Positions 29,635 to 43,978 of a stretch of 64,000 nt of DNA are shown piece after piece. Both the position numbers and the translations under genes were made by a program. This DNA is from Flaccisagitta enflata. Lineage: Eukaryota; Chaetognatha; Sagittoidea; Aphragmophora. Below the pieces are notes generated by a model, which worked only from the letters and a program-made list of their open reading frames with translations, had not been told where the DNA came from and did no database searches. The stretch is taken from NCBI GenBank assembly GCA_965153355.1, contig OZ231128.1, forward strand, positions 12,834,001-12,898,000, read 5' to 3'. Each line of letters starts with the position of its first letter. The first letter of the stretch is position 1.

Positions 29635-29638
<4 letters not shown>
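29151..29638. other. Intergenic DNA without a supported gene
   Basis: Only short frames, including a 62-codon plus-strand frame that starts within the minisatellite. Nothing recognised. Confidence 0.45.

Positions 29639-29722
<84 letters not shown>
29639..29722. repeat. (TC)n microsatellite
   Basis: Pure dinucleotide array of about 84 bp. Confidence 0.97.
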
Positions 29723-29724
<2 letters not shown>

Positions 29725-29784
29725 AGTTATGCAATATGGTATGGAAATATATGGCCACTGATTGACGGCCGATTGACCCGCCGG

Positions 29785-29920
29785 TTCCCTCCCGCGCGTC
29801 GGCAACCAAATCGCCGACTCCGACTCTTGCGCCCGCATCGGCAACCAAGACTCTCGCGTCGGCAACCATGATTCCCGCGTGTCGGCAACTTCCACACCCG
29901 CGTGTCGGCAACAACCAAGG
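29785..29920. repeat. CGCGTCGGCAACCA-type short tandem motif
   Basis: Five copies of a C(G)CG(C/T)GTCGGCAAC motif separated by variable 10-40 bp spacers. It is GC-rich against an AT-rich surrounding. Confidence 0.7.
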
Positions 29921-30120
29921 ATTTAAATCTCATTTGCAAGATCGAGCTTTTTAGTTCCCAAATGACGAAAGAATTTATGTCCATTTGCCGCATGACCAGT
30001 CCCAAGTCATTTCGGCTTGATAAACCCTAACCCTTTCTGTCTTCTCTTCTTCCCTTGTGTCTGCTCGCTGCGCTCGCCTCTGGGTTGAGATTTTTCTTGT
30101 TTTATCAAAAGTCTTATGAC

Positions 30121-30856
<736 letters not shown>

Positions 30857-31024
30857 CAGCCTCGTCCTTCGCGCATTAACTACAAGCGCACGCATGGCCG
30901 GCCCATCCTTTAGATATAACTTTGAATTTTCGACCTCCCATTTCGTACTCCATACATTTTCCATTATTTCCTTTCATCGCGGTTCAAAATGCGGGTGCCG
31001 CCAACCGCGTATACGCACAAACTT

Positions 31025-31069
31025 AAAAACACGCGCGCACACACACAAACGCGTGCGCACACACAGACG

Positions 31070-31122
<53 letters not shown>
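31025..31122. repeat. (CA)n with CGCG variants
   Basis: ACACGCGCGCAC-type units leading into about 47 bp of pure (CA)n. Confidence 0.93.
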
Positions 31123-31125
<3 letters not shown>

Positions 31126-31361
31126 GCCGCAGGTGCTTGTACTCGTGGTCGTTCTTAGAGAGTGTGCACGCGCGTGCGCGTACATGTGTACGTTCTTTCG
31201 TGTCTTGGCAATTGTTCGCGTGCGAGCGAGTGTGTCAAAAAGAGAGAAAAAGAGAGTTCAGGCGCTTAATCGTGATTTAACTATGACGGGTCTTCTTCTT
31301 CTTTTTGCGTTTGTGTCAGATTCTGCGACTCATGACGACCCCATACTCCCCGATTTGCGTC

Positions 31362-31560
31362 ACGCTTGGTCGCGTGGCAACACTTGGTCGCTCCTCGCTT
31401 GGTCGCTTGGTCGCTTGGCACCACTTAGTATCTTTTTGCTTGTTCGCACGGCCCTGCTTGGTCGCTCCTCGCTCAGTCGCTTGGCACCATTTCGTATCCT
31501 ATTGCTTAGTCGCTCGGCTCGGCTTGGTCGCTCCTTGCTTGGTCGCGGTTGGTCGGACGG
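31362..31560. repeat. Imperfect repeat of TTGGTCGC units
   Basis: Eight or more GCTTGGTCGC or GCTCAGTCGC motifs, arranged in larger units that include TTGGCACCACTTAGTATC and TTGGCACCATTTCGTATC. The larger period is roughly 80 bp. Confidence 0.7.
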
Positions 31561-32039
31561 TCCTTTCCGAGGTGTGGGGGTGTCGGCGTTGCCAAGTGTA
31601 AGCCAACTGTCAAAATCAGACACACCCAAGTCCCTCCTCTGTATTCGTTTCGACAATTCACGCGCTAGTACATCAAATTTCCCTGCACCATTTACACTTA
31701 CGGTATACAATTAGGACTGGGAACCTTTTTGCGTGTGCATTTAACGGTGAACACAATGAATAATATTAAGCCTGCTAACAGGCACCGGGGAAACGCCTAA
31801 AGACTGTATGACATCGCTTCTAATATATATTTTCTGATTTAGTATCATGTGAGGAATCCAATTGTTTTTTACTGAAATGCCTGTGATGATTCAGGTTTAG
31901 CTTACGAGTGGCCCTGGACTCGTTTGAAGGATTGAAATGGGAGGAGTTACATCAATCTATCAGTTTAAAAGTCATTTACTTTTTCCATTTCATTTCCTCT
32001 TTTCCTTCGTTCAATCCAGATTCAAAAACTCAAAATAAA
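31561..32039. other. Intergenic DNA without a supported gene
   Basis: No repeats or convincing coding frames beyond the right end of open frames that start in the TTGGTCGC repeat. Confidence 0.45.
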
Positions 32040-32330
32040 ACAAGGTCGGATACGGCAAGGCAGGGGTAGTGAACCAGTCGCCTAAGGGCAATATGTGATC
32101 ATCGATAACCGTTGCCCCGCTTTGTGTCATTGTTGTTTGCACTGATATGAAGGGGAGCTAGTGCTGTAGAACACGGGGGACGGAAGTCCAATCAAGCATT
32201 TGGGTAGAGGTAGTGATGACTGCCAGTTAACGTCTAAATAGTCAGTTGTTATGGATACGTGGATGGAGAAATGGACCGACGGACTGTCTGACCGGCGGGT
32301 TGTTGAGTCGCTTTCCCGCAACAGAAAAGG
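32040..32330 (+). mobile_element. Family A/B composite fragment
   Basis: AAGGTCGGATACGGCAAGGC (family B-like start) is followed by CAGTCGCCTAAGGGCAATATG, ATCGATAACCGTTGCCCCGC and CTGTAGAACACGGGGGAC, which are family A blocks. The right end has GACCGACGGACTGTCTGACC and a decayed hairpin region TTGAGTCGCTTTCCCGCAACA. This suggests the two families share a head, or that one inserted in the other. Confidence 0.55.
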
Positions 32331-32593
32331 ATGATAAAAGAAATCTTGAATCTTCAGTCTTGAGGCATGAGGTAGAATTCTCTTTTGCGTGAAGAATTAG
32401 AAAAAGTGAGCGGAAGACCGACGAAGCGCGCTCTAACGAGCTTCTGATAGACTAAACAAAAACAAAAGACGCACTCCAAGGCAGTCGAAGAAAATGAGGC
32501 GGCGTGATTTAATTAGAATCAAGGAGTTGAAGAAGGAGAAAGAAAGAAAAAGTCATAATGTGGTTGAAAACGGTTGGAAGATCAAAAGTGAGA

Positions 32594-32630
<37 letters not shown>

Positions 32631-33169
32631 AGATCATGAATCGCATCATAGAGGCCAAGGCTGGGCAGGGGTTCCCTTTCCGTGGTTGTATTATGAAATT
32701 ATTAGTGCTAGGTTGTAAAGAACGTGATGGATACCCACCTTTAGTGAAAAACAACCCCATGGTTAGTAAGCCAGATATTGAACGGCATTAAAGTATGTAA
32801 GCCATAGAGGCGAATGTGTATGGGAAAATCATGTTTTAAAAAGATTTTGAAAGTATAAATAACTTTGCGCTGTGCTGCTTGGGAGATATCAAACCTTAAA
32901 GGAACAAACAAGAATGTTTTTTAAGCTCAACTAGGTATATCGGTATGAATTTAGACAAATTTGTATTTATCTTGAGAGAATGACCATCGCATTTTGAGGA
33001 TGAATGATAATTATTGGTATCTTAGACGACTTCTTTCTCTTTGCGTTCGTTGCCCAAAAAAAGTAAGGACATGATTGCATTGCGGGCATGATGAGAAAAG
33101 AAAATGATGGGAAGAAAGGGCGTTATCCAAAGTGAAATGAGGTTGTTGGCTGAAAAAATGAAAGGGAAA
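32331..33169. other. Intergenic DNA without a supported gene
   Basis: A short (GA)n run lies at 32,597-32,628. No coding region or RNA gene recognised. Confidence 0.45.
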
Positions 33170-33206
33170 GAGAAAGAAAGAAAGAGAGAAAGAAAAAGAG
33201 AGAGAG

Positions 33207-33241
<35 letters not shown>

Positions 33242-33320
33242 CAGAAGGAAAGTAAGAAAGAACACAAAGTAAATGAATGGGAGAGAAAAAAAAGAAGGAA
33301 AAAGAAGGGAAGAAAGTTTT
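33170..33320. repeat. GAAA-rich purine tract
   Basis: Impure GAAA/GAGA units on the plus strand. Confidence 0.9.
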
Positions 33321-33404
33321 GCCGCATGAGCTTCTCAGGATCTCCTGGTGGTCAATGAGGCGAAAATCACCAAGATTCTTTGCTTTTGTCTGTGTTTTCT
33401 CCTT

Positions 33405-33445
33405 TCTTTTTTATCTTTCTTTCTTTCTTTCTCTCTTTCTTTTTT

Positions 33446-33481
<36 letters not shown>

Positions 33482-33530
33482 ACTTTCTTTCTTTCTTTCT
33501 CTCTCTCTTTTTTTTCTTTCTTTCTTTTTT

Positions 33531-33573
<43 letters not shown>

Positions 33574-33650
33574 CTCTTTCTTTCTTTCTTTCTTTCTTCC
33601 TCTCTTTCTCTCTTTCTCTCTTTCTTTTCACCCTCTTTTCTATCTATCTT

Positions 33651-33708
<58 letters not shown>

Positions 33709-33818
33709 AATCTATCTAACTATCTATCTATCTCTTAATTTATCTACCTATCAATGTAACTTTCTTTCTTTGTTCCCTTTTCAATGGCAATCTATCTATC
33801 TATCTATCTATCCATCTG

Positions 33819-33869
<51 letters not shown>

Positions 33870-33895
33870 CTTAATCTATCTATCTATAGATCTAA
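33405..33895. repeat. (CTTT)n followed by (TATC)n arrays
   Basis: CTTT units to about 33,630, then two (TATC)n arrays (33,640-33,735 and 33,790-33,885). Each (TATC)n array is followed by a related segment containing TTTCTTTGTTCCCTTTTCA and GGCAAT, so the block itself is duplicated. Confidence 0.94.
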
Positions 33896-33904
33896 CTTTT
33901 TTTC

Positions 33905-34082
33905 TTTGTTCCCTTTTCATTGGCAATGGCAATGGCAATCCAAATATTTAAATACATCGATATCATTGAGTGAAGCAGGAGGATACTGGTTGTTTTAATA
34001 CTTTCATCATCGAAAATCATCTATATGAACTACCAATGACAATGGCAATGACAATGGCAATGGCAATGGCAATGGCAATGTT
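33905..34082. repeat. (CAATGG)n hexanucleotide repeats
   Basis: GGCAATGGCAATGGCAAT at 33,921-33,940 and a longer run of CAATGA/CAATGG units at 34,035-34,081. Confidence 0.88.
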
Positions 34083-35569
<1,487 letters not shown>

Positions 35570-35689
35570 ACTGACTCGCAAGCACAGGCAGACATACGGA
35601 ACGAAAACAGAAGAACAGTCAGACCGATAGACGGGCACACAGATACTCACAAGCACAGACGCACACATACACGCAAACAAAAAAGGGAA

Positions 35690-35913
35690 CAAGGCCGTAT
35701 ACACGACAGCATTAGTCGCGGACGGGTGGGCAGGAGCGGAACAAGTGATGCGGGGTCACAATATTGTTGCTTACGGGTGGGCAGGGGCATCCAACCCCCA
35801 TCCACACCCCATGCCGCCCCACCAACACACACACCCAAGAAAAAAGATCTAAAACGCTGTTTACGGACGGACGGACAAAGCTTCTTATAGAGTTGCATGT
35901 CCGCAACTAAAAA
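35690..35913 (+). mobile_element. Family B element, near complete
   Basis: AAGGCCGTATACACGACAGC start, AGTCGCGGACGGGTGGGCAGG, a second TTACGGGTGGGCAGGGGC block, GGACGGACGGACAAAGCTTC, TTATAGAG and the hairpin AGTTGCATGTCCGCAACT (35,891-35,908), followed by AAAAA. The stem is AGTTGC/GCAACT. Confidence 0.8.
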
Positions 35914-36004
35914 CTAATTTGTGACGGACGACGGACGGACGGACGGACCGCCGGACCGCCGGACCGAAAAGTGGCTTATAGAGTCGCGTGTCCGCGACTA
36001 AAAA
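35914..36004 (+). mobile_element. Family B 3-prime unit, tandem to the previous copy
   Basis: GTGACGGACGACGGACGGAC, CCGGACCGCC units, then GTGGCTTATAGAG and the hairpin AGTCGCGTGTCCGCGACT (35,982-35,999) with a 7-bp stem, followed by AAAAA. The identical hairpin occurs at 56,614. Confidence 0.8.
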
Positions 36005-36690
36005 CAGAGAACAAGATAGAGTGGAAGCTTGAAAAAGAGAGCGACCAAGAAACATCACATTAAGCTACCACTGGAGGCGAGATTGGAAGTAATGGAGTGA
36101 CTAAAATGGCGGTTGGTTGGTTACTAGTGGCTCGCTTCTAATGTACGCACTTATTTTTGCCGCTTGAGCGATGGCATGGAAGAAACGAGTTTTTGCTGGG
36201 AAATTTGAGAGAGAAAAAAGTTCGTAGATGCCGCTGAAAATAAACACTCTTGGAATTTGTTTAAGTACATATCTCTCATAAACTCATCTTAGCTTTGGGG
36301 TCTTGAAATGAATTGATGACCTCTTTCGAAGGTTCTCACTGAATGGCGTTCGAACCCGCTGGTTTAGTTTAGTATGTCTTTGTCATGACATTCAATAAAT
36401 ATTTTGCTACCCGACTTCCTAAGTAGAAACTATGTTTCGTAGATGGCTTTATACTATCCATACGTATACATTTTTAAAACAACGAAATCTATCAGAAACT
36501 AATGAAATTCATTCACGCGAAAGTAATCCAAAGGATGGAATAATTTCAAACAAAGCAGAAACATAATTAGAGAATACGAAAGAAAAAATTGGAGAGGAGG
36601 CGAGAGATTGATCGATTGATTTGAAGTGGTTCCATTACGCAATTACGGTCCACTAACACTTGTCCAATGATTATTGTCCCAAAATCAAAC
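36005..36690. other. Intergenic DNA without a supported gene
   Basis: AT-rich unique sequence; nothing recognised. Confidence 0.45.
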
Positions 36691-36699
36691 AACTGTCAC

Positions 36700-37060
36700 A
36701 TCTAAACAAAGATATCTAGCCACATGCGGATTTTTTTACTAGGTAGAGCTTTAATAAAATGTTCATTTTGCTCATGAATTTCACCTGGATTGCATCAGAC
36801 AAAGTCGAATAGGATCAAACTGTATAAACATTCCACATGCAAATCACGGCAAAATTACCAGAAAAAGCTAATCAACTTCAAATGCTCACCAAATCTTTAA
36901 AAAAGATATATAATCAGATGCGGATTTCACCGCTAAAAAGCTTGTGAAAAGTTCTTTGACATGATTTGCCCATGGATTTTGGTTGATTTCTTGCAGGCGA
37001 ATGTTATATAGATTCAAACCAAAGTTATGGAATATTTGATAGCTGGGTGTCGCAAGCCAG
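36700..37060 (+). repeat. Two diverged direct repeats of about 190 bp
   Basis: AAAGATATCTAGCCACATGC-GGATTT at about 36,708 recurs as AAAGATATATAATCAGATGC-GGATTT at about 36,903. Both are followed by a GAGCTTTAATAAA/AAGCTTGTGAAAA block and end near AATAGGATCAAAC/TATAGATTCAAAC. They resemble the interior of the 10.6 kb foldback (TTAATTTGCTCATGGATATCA). Confidence 0.5.
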
Positions 37061-37374
37061 TGGTACCGGGCCCATTAAGTAAAGAACAAGCAACAAAATT
37101 GGGATAAAATCTAGAGGACAAAGTGAAATATCTCAGGATATACTCATCTGATATCCAACATCAGGGATTTACATTGTTTCTTACTCGCAATAGCGAGGTA
37201 TCTAAAGTTGTAGCACTACTGGGACATTAATCTTTGGACAGGTGTTACGGGTCACTGCGGGCCGCTAGGTTGATAATTGGCTCGGCGATCCACATACACC
37301 AATTCATCTGCAAATAAAAGTAGAAAGGTGTTATTTCTGGGGGATCATTGACAAGCGTCTTCATAAAACAAAAT

Positions 37375-37479
<105 letters not shown>

Positions 37480-37899
37480 TCAAAAAATATTTCGTCCTCG
37501 CTTCACTATACATGGTGAAAAGGTTGAAATGAAGAGAAATGAAAAGAAATGAAAAGGTTTTCATGTCCGTCAATTTGTCTGCTTGACAGAGCTAAAGTGA
37601 ATTGAATGGCCCCCTGGTTTCTGCATTGATATCAATATTTGCCACGATAGCAAACAGGAATCGTGTGCTGGAGAGAGATAGAATTAGGAAAAAAATGCGA
37701 AGGTTTTCATGTCCGCCTGTTTATGGGTAACGCATATGCTCCATAGTCCAACGGGCACAAACGTTGGCCTGCTTGTTTTTGTTTGGGGATTAGAGTGACG
37801 AGCTCTAAAATCAAATCTGATCATCCAAATCAGAAAAAAAATGATTTGGTTCGCCTGGCAATTATGAATTATAATTATCCATGCAAGGTTGCAGAAAAA

Positions 37900-38220
37900 A
37901 AATGCGTCGGCGCCAGTTGCACAATTTTTGACCGGGAGCGTCATTTTGTGCCACGCCTTTTACCTGCTTCCGGTTTGCCACGAGTCAATGAGGTCAAGTT
38001 CAAAAGAGGAGTTACCTGCCGAGACGCAAACACGGCTCGTAAACCTGCCGAGGCGCTGATACGCCTCGTAAACCTGCGGTGCGAATCCGCTGCGGTGAGA
38101 ACCCAGCGCAAGTGCGCGGCGGCCAAAGCCGGTGGCCACTCGGTTGCGCAACCGGCCCCCGCTCAGCAGGATCCAAAGGCTCATTGCACATCGCGGCAAA
38201 CTTCACGAACGAATCCCTTC
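37900..38220. other. GC-rich island with open frames on both strands
   Basis: About 300 bp markedly more GC-rich than its surroundings. It holds a direct repeat of GCTCGTAAACCTGCCGAGGC / CCTCGTAAACCTGCGG and open frames in several phases (for example 37,960-38,199 minus and the end of 37,783-38,253 plus). No family is recognised. It could be an exon or a fragment from another GC-rich element. Confidence 0.35.
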
Positions 38221-39210
<990 letters not shown>

Positions 39211-39332
39211 ATTCAAGGGAGGTCTCACCTCGGGATATCCTCGTGATCGATGCTGACGAAGTGATTTTGGTTTTCCAGTCATCAATTGGTTAATCAGGAT
39301 GAAACAAATTTTGTTATTTACAATCAACAGTC

Positions 39333-39594
<262 letters not shown>

Positions 39595-39959
39595 CTCCAA
39601 AGGCAGAGAGTCAAAAGTGGAAAAGATTCATGGTTGTCTTTGGAAAGGAATCGGCGGGTGATCGGTTTACCGCTGAGAGACCGGAAAATCGGCATCTTTC
39701 ACTTTGTGCGACTGAGAATTGCATCATTGCATTATCCCATACCAACTCTGGGTCGGTCATCTTCTGTCTATTCCAATGCTCAATCCAACTGAATTAGACA
39801 TTTACACGAAAGTCTGATGCCAAAGTTACAAGTGGTTGAGATGGTCCTCCTTTCTTTTTCCTTTCTTTCTTTCGCTTTGCAGCTTTGCTTTTTGTGCGTT
39901 TGAATTTGATGATCACTGCTACAGAGCACTTTTTGATTTTCTCTCCCTTCTTGTGTTAT

Positions 39960-39986
39960 TCGTATGTATGTATGTATGTATGTATG
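39960..39986. repeat. (GTAT)n, left flank of the LTR element
   Basis: Short (GTAT)n array interrupted by the retrotransposon. The same array resumes at 49,596. The last four bases (39,983-39,986, TATG) are one copy of the target duplication. Confidence 0.9.
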
Positions 39987-40496
39987 TGTAAGCGGGAAAA
40001 ACACCCTCGTGATCATCCCCGCTTACGTGGATATTGGCTTCGCATACTCACTGATGCAAATGGATATCTTCTCAGCTGTGCCTTTATTTGCGAATGTATT
40101 CCCATAGTTTGTGGGCCATATGATGACAGTTCTAGGCCAGATCGTTTATGATGTTAGTCTCGATCAGAAGGTTCACAGCGTGTATCCTCAATCTAATCCT
40201 TTCTCTATCTGCATGGAATGATATGTATATAATGAATATAAAGGCGGCGCCAGACTTAGTAGTCCAGATATACGAAACCCCAACAAATTCTCAGATCTGT
40301 ATGAGAAGAGAGACTGTTGAGGGATATTGCAAATTCACCAAAGAAATATGTGCGCCATGAGAAATGCTTTTATTTGTAAACAAACAACGATCAAGAATGA
40401 GAAAGTAGTACAATACCTGAAACTAAATATGTCACAAATAGTGACTGAAAACATAAGCTAAACGTCGTCGTGATTCTACAAATCCCGCCTCCTACA
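39987..40496 (-). repeat. 3-prime LTR (left copy)
   Basis: 510 bp, TGTAAGCGGG...CCTCCTACA on the plus strand. The minus strand contains AATAAA at 40,369-40,374 as a possible polyadenylation signal and a TTTATATTCATTATATACAT stretch at about 40,224-40,243. At the plus-strand left end GTAAGCGGG (39,988-39,996) and CCCGCTTAC (40,018-40,026) form a 9-bp stem. Confidence 0.93.
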
Positions 40497-40507
40497 TACT
40501 TCCCCTC
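40497..40507 (-). promoter_or_regulatory. Polypurine tract
   Basis: The minus strand reads GAGGGGAAGTA immediately before the 3-prime LTR, the expected place for the plus-strand DNA primer of an LTR retrotransposon. Confidence 0.75.
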
Positions 40508-40586
40508 GTTCTAAGCAGACGTCCCGGCGCTCAAGAACGAAAAGAAAATGAAAAAACTCGCCATACTGACAAGCAGATGGAACAGG

Positions 40587-40889
40587 CTAACACAGACAAC
40601 AGACCGAGGAAGCAGTAGGGCAACGGAAAAACTTGCAAAACTGTAAAGATCCTTTTTTTTTTCTATCAAAATATCGCAAACGCTTTGAGGTAGGATAGGA
40701 ATTGAACATGTAAAGAGAAATATTACCACATTGGCGATTCACAGCTATGATTTGATTTGATGAAACGTAAATGTCCATATGTAAATACAAAAATCCGTCG
40801 AGAAATGTCTTTGTCTCCCCACGAAATAAACGAGGCCAATCTCGTCCATTGCCTTGGCTATTAAATGCCATAGACAGACAGACAGACAA
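40587..40889 (-). CDS. Unassigned 100-codon ORF near the 3-prime LTR
   Basis: Mixed-composition frame in the last segment of the LTR element, on its coding strand. It has no recognisable domain. It could be the remnant of a 3-prime ORF, where some LTR elements carry an extra gene, or a chance frame. Confidence 0.25.
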   Translation of the reverse strand: MSVCLSMAFNSQGNGRDWPRLFRGETKTFLDGFLYLHMDIYVSSNQIIAVNRQCGNISLYMFNSYPTSKRLRYFDRKKKGSLQFCKFFRCPTASSVCCLC

Positions 40890-40917
40890 ACTGATCCTTC
40901 AATGTCGACAGCGGCTG

Positions 40918-41250
40918 CTATGACGAGGACGAGTTGGGAACGACGCTCATCTCGGGAACGACGCTCTTCTCAGGAACGGCGCAAAGGAGAGCGATGACGG
41001 CCGTGGGAACGACGATGCCCTTCTTCCTCTTTGGCGACCGGCCGCTCCAACGCCGGCGCTTCCCTTTGCGCCTTTCATCGCAGTGCTCCCGGCGCGATCG
41101 ATCATCATCATTATTACCGTCATCGCCGCTATCTTTGTCTCTCTTCCTATCATCATCATCACCGCTACCGCCTTTGTCCATCGTGTTCATCGTCATGTTC
41201 ATCGCGTTTTCATCATCGTTTCCATCACCCTCGTCGTTATCTCCCATCAC
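40918..41250 (-). CDS. Asp/Asn-rich then Lys/Arg-rich ORF, part interrupted by foldback
   Basis: 110 codons. The first half is dominated by Asp, Asn, Gly and Met (NDDENAMNMTMNTMDKGG). The second half is basic (RRKGKRRRWSGRSPKRKK) and then hydrophobic (GIVVPTAVIALLCAVPEK). The acidic part appears to continue on the far side of the foldback at 42,780-43,036, which also reads DDDDGSGMVIEDDDDVNDD, so the foldback seems to sit within one acidic coding region. The function is unknown. Acidic low-complexity frames also occur at random in GAT/GAC repeats in this window, but the basic segment here is not repeat-like. Confidence 0.4.
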   Translation of the reverse strand: MMGDNDEGDGNDDENAMNMTMNTMDKGGSGDDDDRKRDKDSGDDGNNDDDRSRREHCDERRKGKRRRWSGRSPKRKKGIVVPTAVIALLCAVPEKSVVPEMSVVPNSSSS

Positions 41251-41269
41251 CGATGTCGCCTTCCCTATA

Positions 41270-42780
41270 GTCTAGGGTTTAAGGAAAAGGACTCGGCGTT
41301 TTTGGGGCAAAGCATGAAAATTTGCATGCGGGGTCAGTTTTTTGTGCCGAACAAGACTAGAAGGGGTACACGTCTGATTTTTTAGTGTACCCCTTTCAAA
41401 AACGCATTTTTTTGCTAAAAAAACACTTTGTAATGGCGCTGACGCTAAACCAATTGACGAATGACTATACAATTTTAGGTGAAGAAAAATATGCCTTTTT
41501 CCTACTTGCATGCAAAATTTCAGCAAAATCGGTTTTGTAGAAGCGAAGATATTGCCGTTTAAAGTCTACGCCTATTTTCAAAAAAAGGGCTATGTTTCAA
41601 TTTTGGGGTAAAATTGTGTTTTTTTGAGCTGGAAGTCTGAAATTGGTTTCACTTGCATATATTACCCTAATTTACCCTAAAAACAAAAAAAATTTGAAAA
41701 AATTCTATGTTTTTTCCATTTTATGGCCAAAAAAACACAAAATTGAGTCTCAAAATTTTGGCCTGATTTTAAGAAAAGGCTAGTGCAAGGAAAGTATGAA
41801 AAACATTGACGCCCACTCAGGGAATCTATTGTCATAAAGTGTACCAACTTATTCCCAAACTTTCAGAGGGGTACATCAACCCAAAAAGACAAAATTTAAA
41901 TTCAAAGTCTAAAGCAAAAATATGAAAATTTAGCATTTTTTTACTCTCTTTGATATATGAAAAAATTCAATGTCTGATTAAGAAGCTGAAATTTGGCTCA
42001 GATATGCCCCTTACATATAGGGACTTGCATACAAAATTTTAGGGAAGTTGGTTGAAGCGTTTGGCTGTAGTGTTACCAAATATCCCTAGGGGTCCAAAAA
42101 TGCGAAATTTTGGGTCATTTTTTTTTTAATTCTTTGAAATTAAATTTTGTCTTTTTCGGATAATGTACCCCTCTGAAAGTTTGGGAATAAGTTGGTACAC
42201 TTTATGACAATAGATTCCCTGAGTGGGCGTCAATGATTTTCATATTTTCCTTGCACTAGCCCTTTCTGAAAACCAGGCCTAAATTTTGAAGGTTGATTTT
42301 TTGTTTTTTTGGCCAAAAAATGAAAAAAAACATGGATTTTTTCAATTTTTTTTTGTTGCTAGGGTAAATTAGGGTAAAATAAATGAGTGAAACCAATTTC
42401 AGACTTCCAGCTCAAAAAAACATAATTTTACCCAAAAATTGAAACATAGCCCTTTTTTTGAAAATAGGCCTAGACTTTAAACGGCAATATCTTCGCTTCT
42501 ACTGAACCGATTTTGCTGAAATTTTGCATGCAAGTAGAAAAAAGGCATATTTTTCTTCACCTAAATTTTTATAGTCATCCGTCAATTCGTTTGGCGTCAG
42601 CGCCTCTTCAAAGTGTTTTTTTGAAGAAAAAACGCGTTTTTGAATGGGTTACACTAAAAAATCAGACGTGTACCCCATCTTATCTTGTTCAGCACAAAAA
42701 ACTGACCCTGTATGCAAATTTTCACGCTTTGCCCCAAAAACGCCGAGTTCCTTGTTTTTATTCCTTTAAGAGACGGGACT
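41270..42780. mobile_element. 1.5 kb foldback element inside the LTR element
   Basis: The left arm and the reverse complement of the right arm align over about 700 bp each, roughly 88 percent identical by eye. Examples: GGACTCGGCGTTTTTGGGGC at 41,288 against its complement at 42,728-42,750; TTTGGGAATAAGTTGGTACA near 42,180 against its complement near 41,850. The axis is near 42,020. The interior is AT-rich and has no convincing ORF. It lies inside an Asp-rich coding region of the retroelement. Arm divergence exceeds LTR divergence. Confidence 0.9.
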
Positions 42781-43036
42781 ACTATCATCGCGGTCGTCGT
42801 TAACATCGTCATCATCCTCAATGACCATACCACTACCGTCATCGTCGTCCATTCTTAACGACACGAACATCAGCGGCGGCGGCGCTGTCGTCGTCGTCGT
42901 TATCTTCCGTTCCAACATCGCCGGCGCCGTCGTTACTAACGGCACTATCCTCTTCAATGACGCGCCTCACCTCCGATCCTCTCAATTCCGAATTACTTCT
43001 GGCTCCATCTCGCCTCGTAGGTGTGATTCCACACAT
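42781..43036 (-). pseudogene. Acidic coding region upstream of the foldback, two frames
   Basis: One minus frame (43,036-42,839) reads GARSNSELRGSEVRRVIEED, then TEDNDDDDSAAA and stops. The next frame takes over with RMDDDDGSGMVIEDDDDVND up to the foldback. It is probably the 5-prime part of the Asp-rich ORF at 40,918-41,250, broken by a frameshift and the foldback insertion. Confidence 0.4.
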
Positions 43037-43090
43037 GGCCTAAGTGCGACGACCTTTTAGCATGTAGACAGGACCCGTTCTATCGGCGTC

Positions 43091-43440
43091 TTAACTAGGC
43101 GGACAGAGGCAATGAGTTGGCGAACTTTCCAAACCTGCCAACTGTCGCCTGAAACGGTGCTCTATCGTAACCAAATCTCTTATAACCGTCTTTGCAAAGC
43201 CTTCAAGGGGCCCAAACTCTGGCCCGCTTGTCGGCGCTGTATTGGAGGGAAGGTTTGAAATTGACCAATTGGAGATGATACCTTGAGTTGTTAGGACAAT
43301 CGTCACAGAGGGATATACTCCAGTTGTTTTAGCGGAAACAAGAGTGGTAGTACCAGGAAAAGATTGATTTTGGGAAAAAGAAGGATTGGGAGAATGGAAA
43401 GGTAGGTAAGGCAATGGGTTGGGAGGAGAAGCTAGGAGGA
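43091..43440 (-). CDS. Unassigned coding-like segment downstream of the MITE
   Basis: An open, non-repetitive stretch of about 115 codons in the LTR element sense strand, ending at 43,091. It contains PGTTTLVSAKTTGVYPSVTI and FAKTVIRDLVTIEHRFRRQL. Before the MITE inserted at 43,441-43,448 it was probably joined to coding DNA further upstream (43,979-44,532). The family is not recognised. Confidence 0.4.
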
Positions 43441-43448
43441 GGAACAGG

Positions 43449-43970
<522 letters not shown>

Positions 43971-43978
43971 GGAACAGG

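Noticed and set aside
36330-36365. tRNA-like T-arm (GCGTTCGAACCCGC)
   Set aside because: The T-stem does not pair well and no acceptor, D or anticodon arm could be placed upstream. It is likely a chance B-box match.
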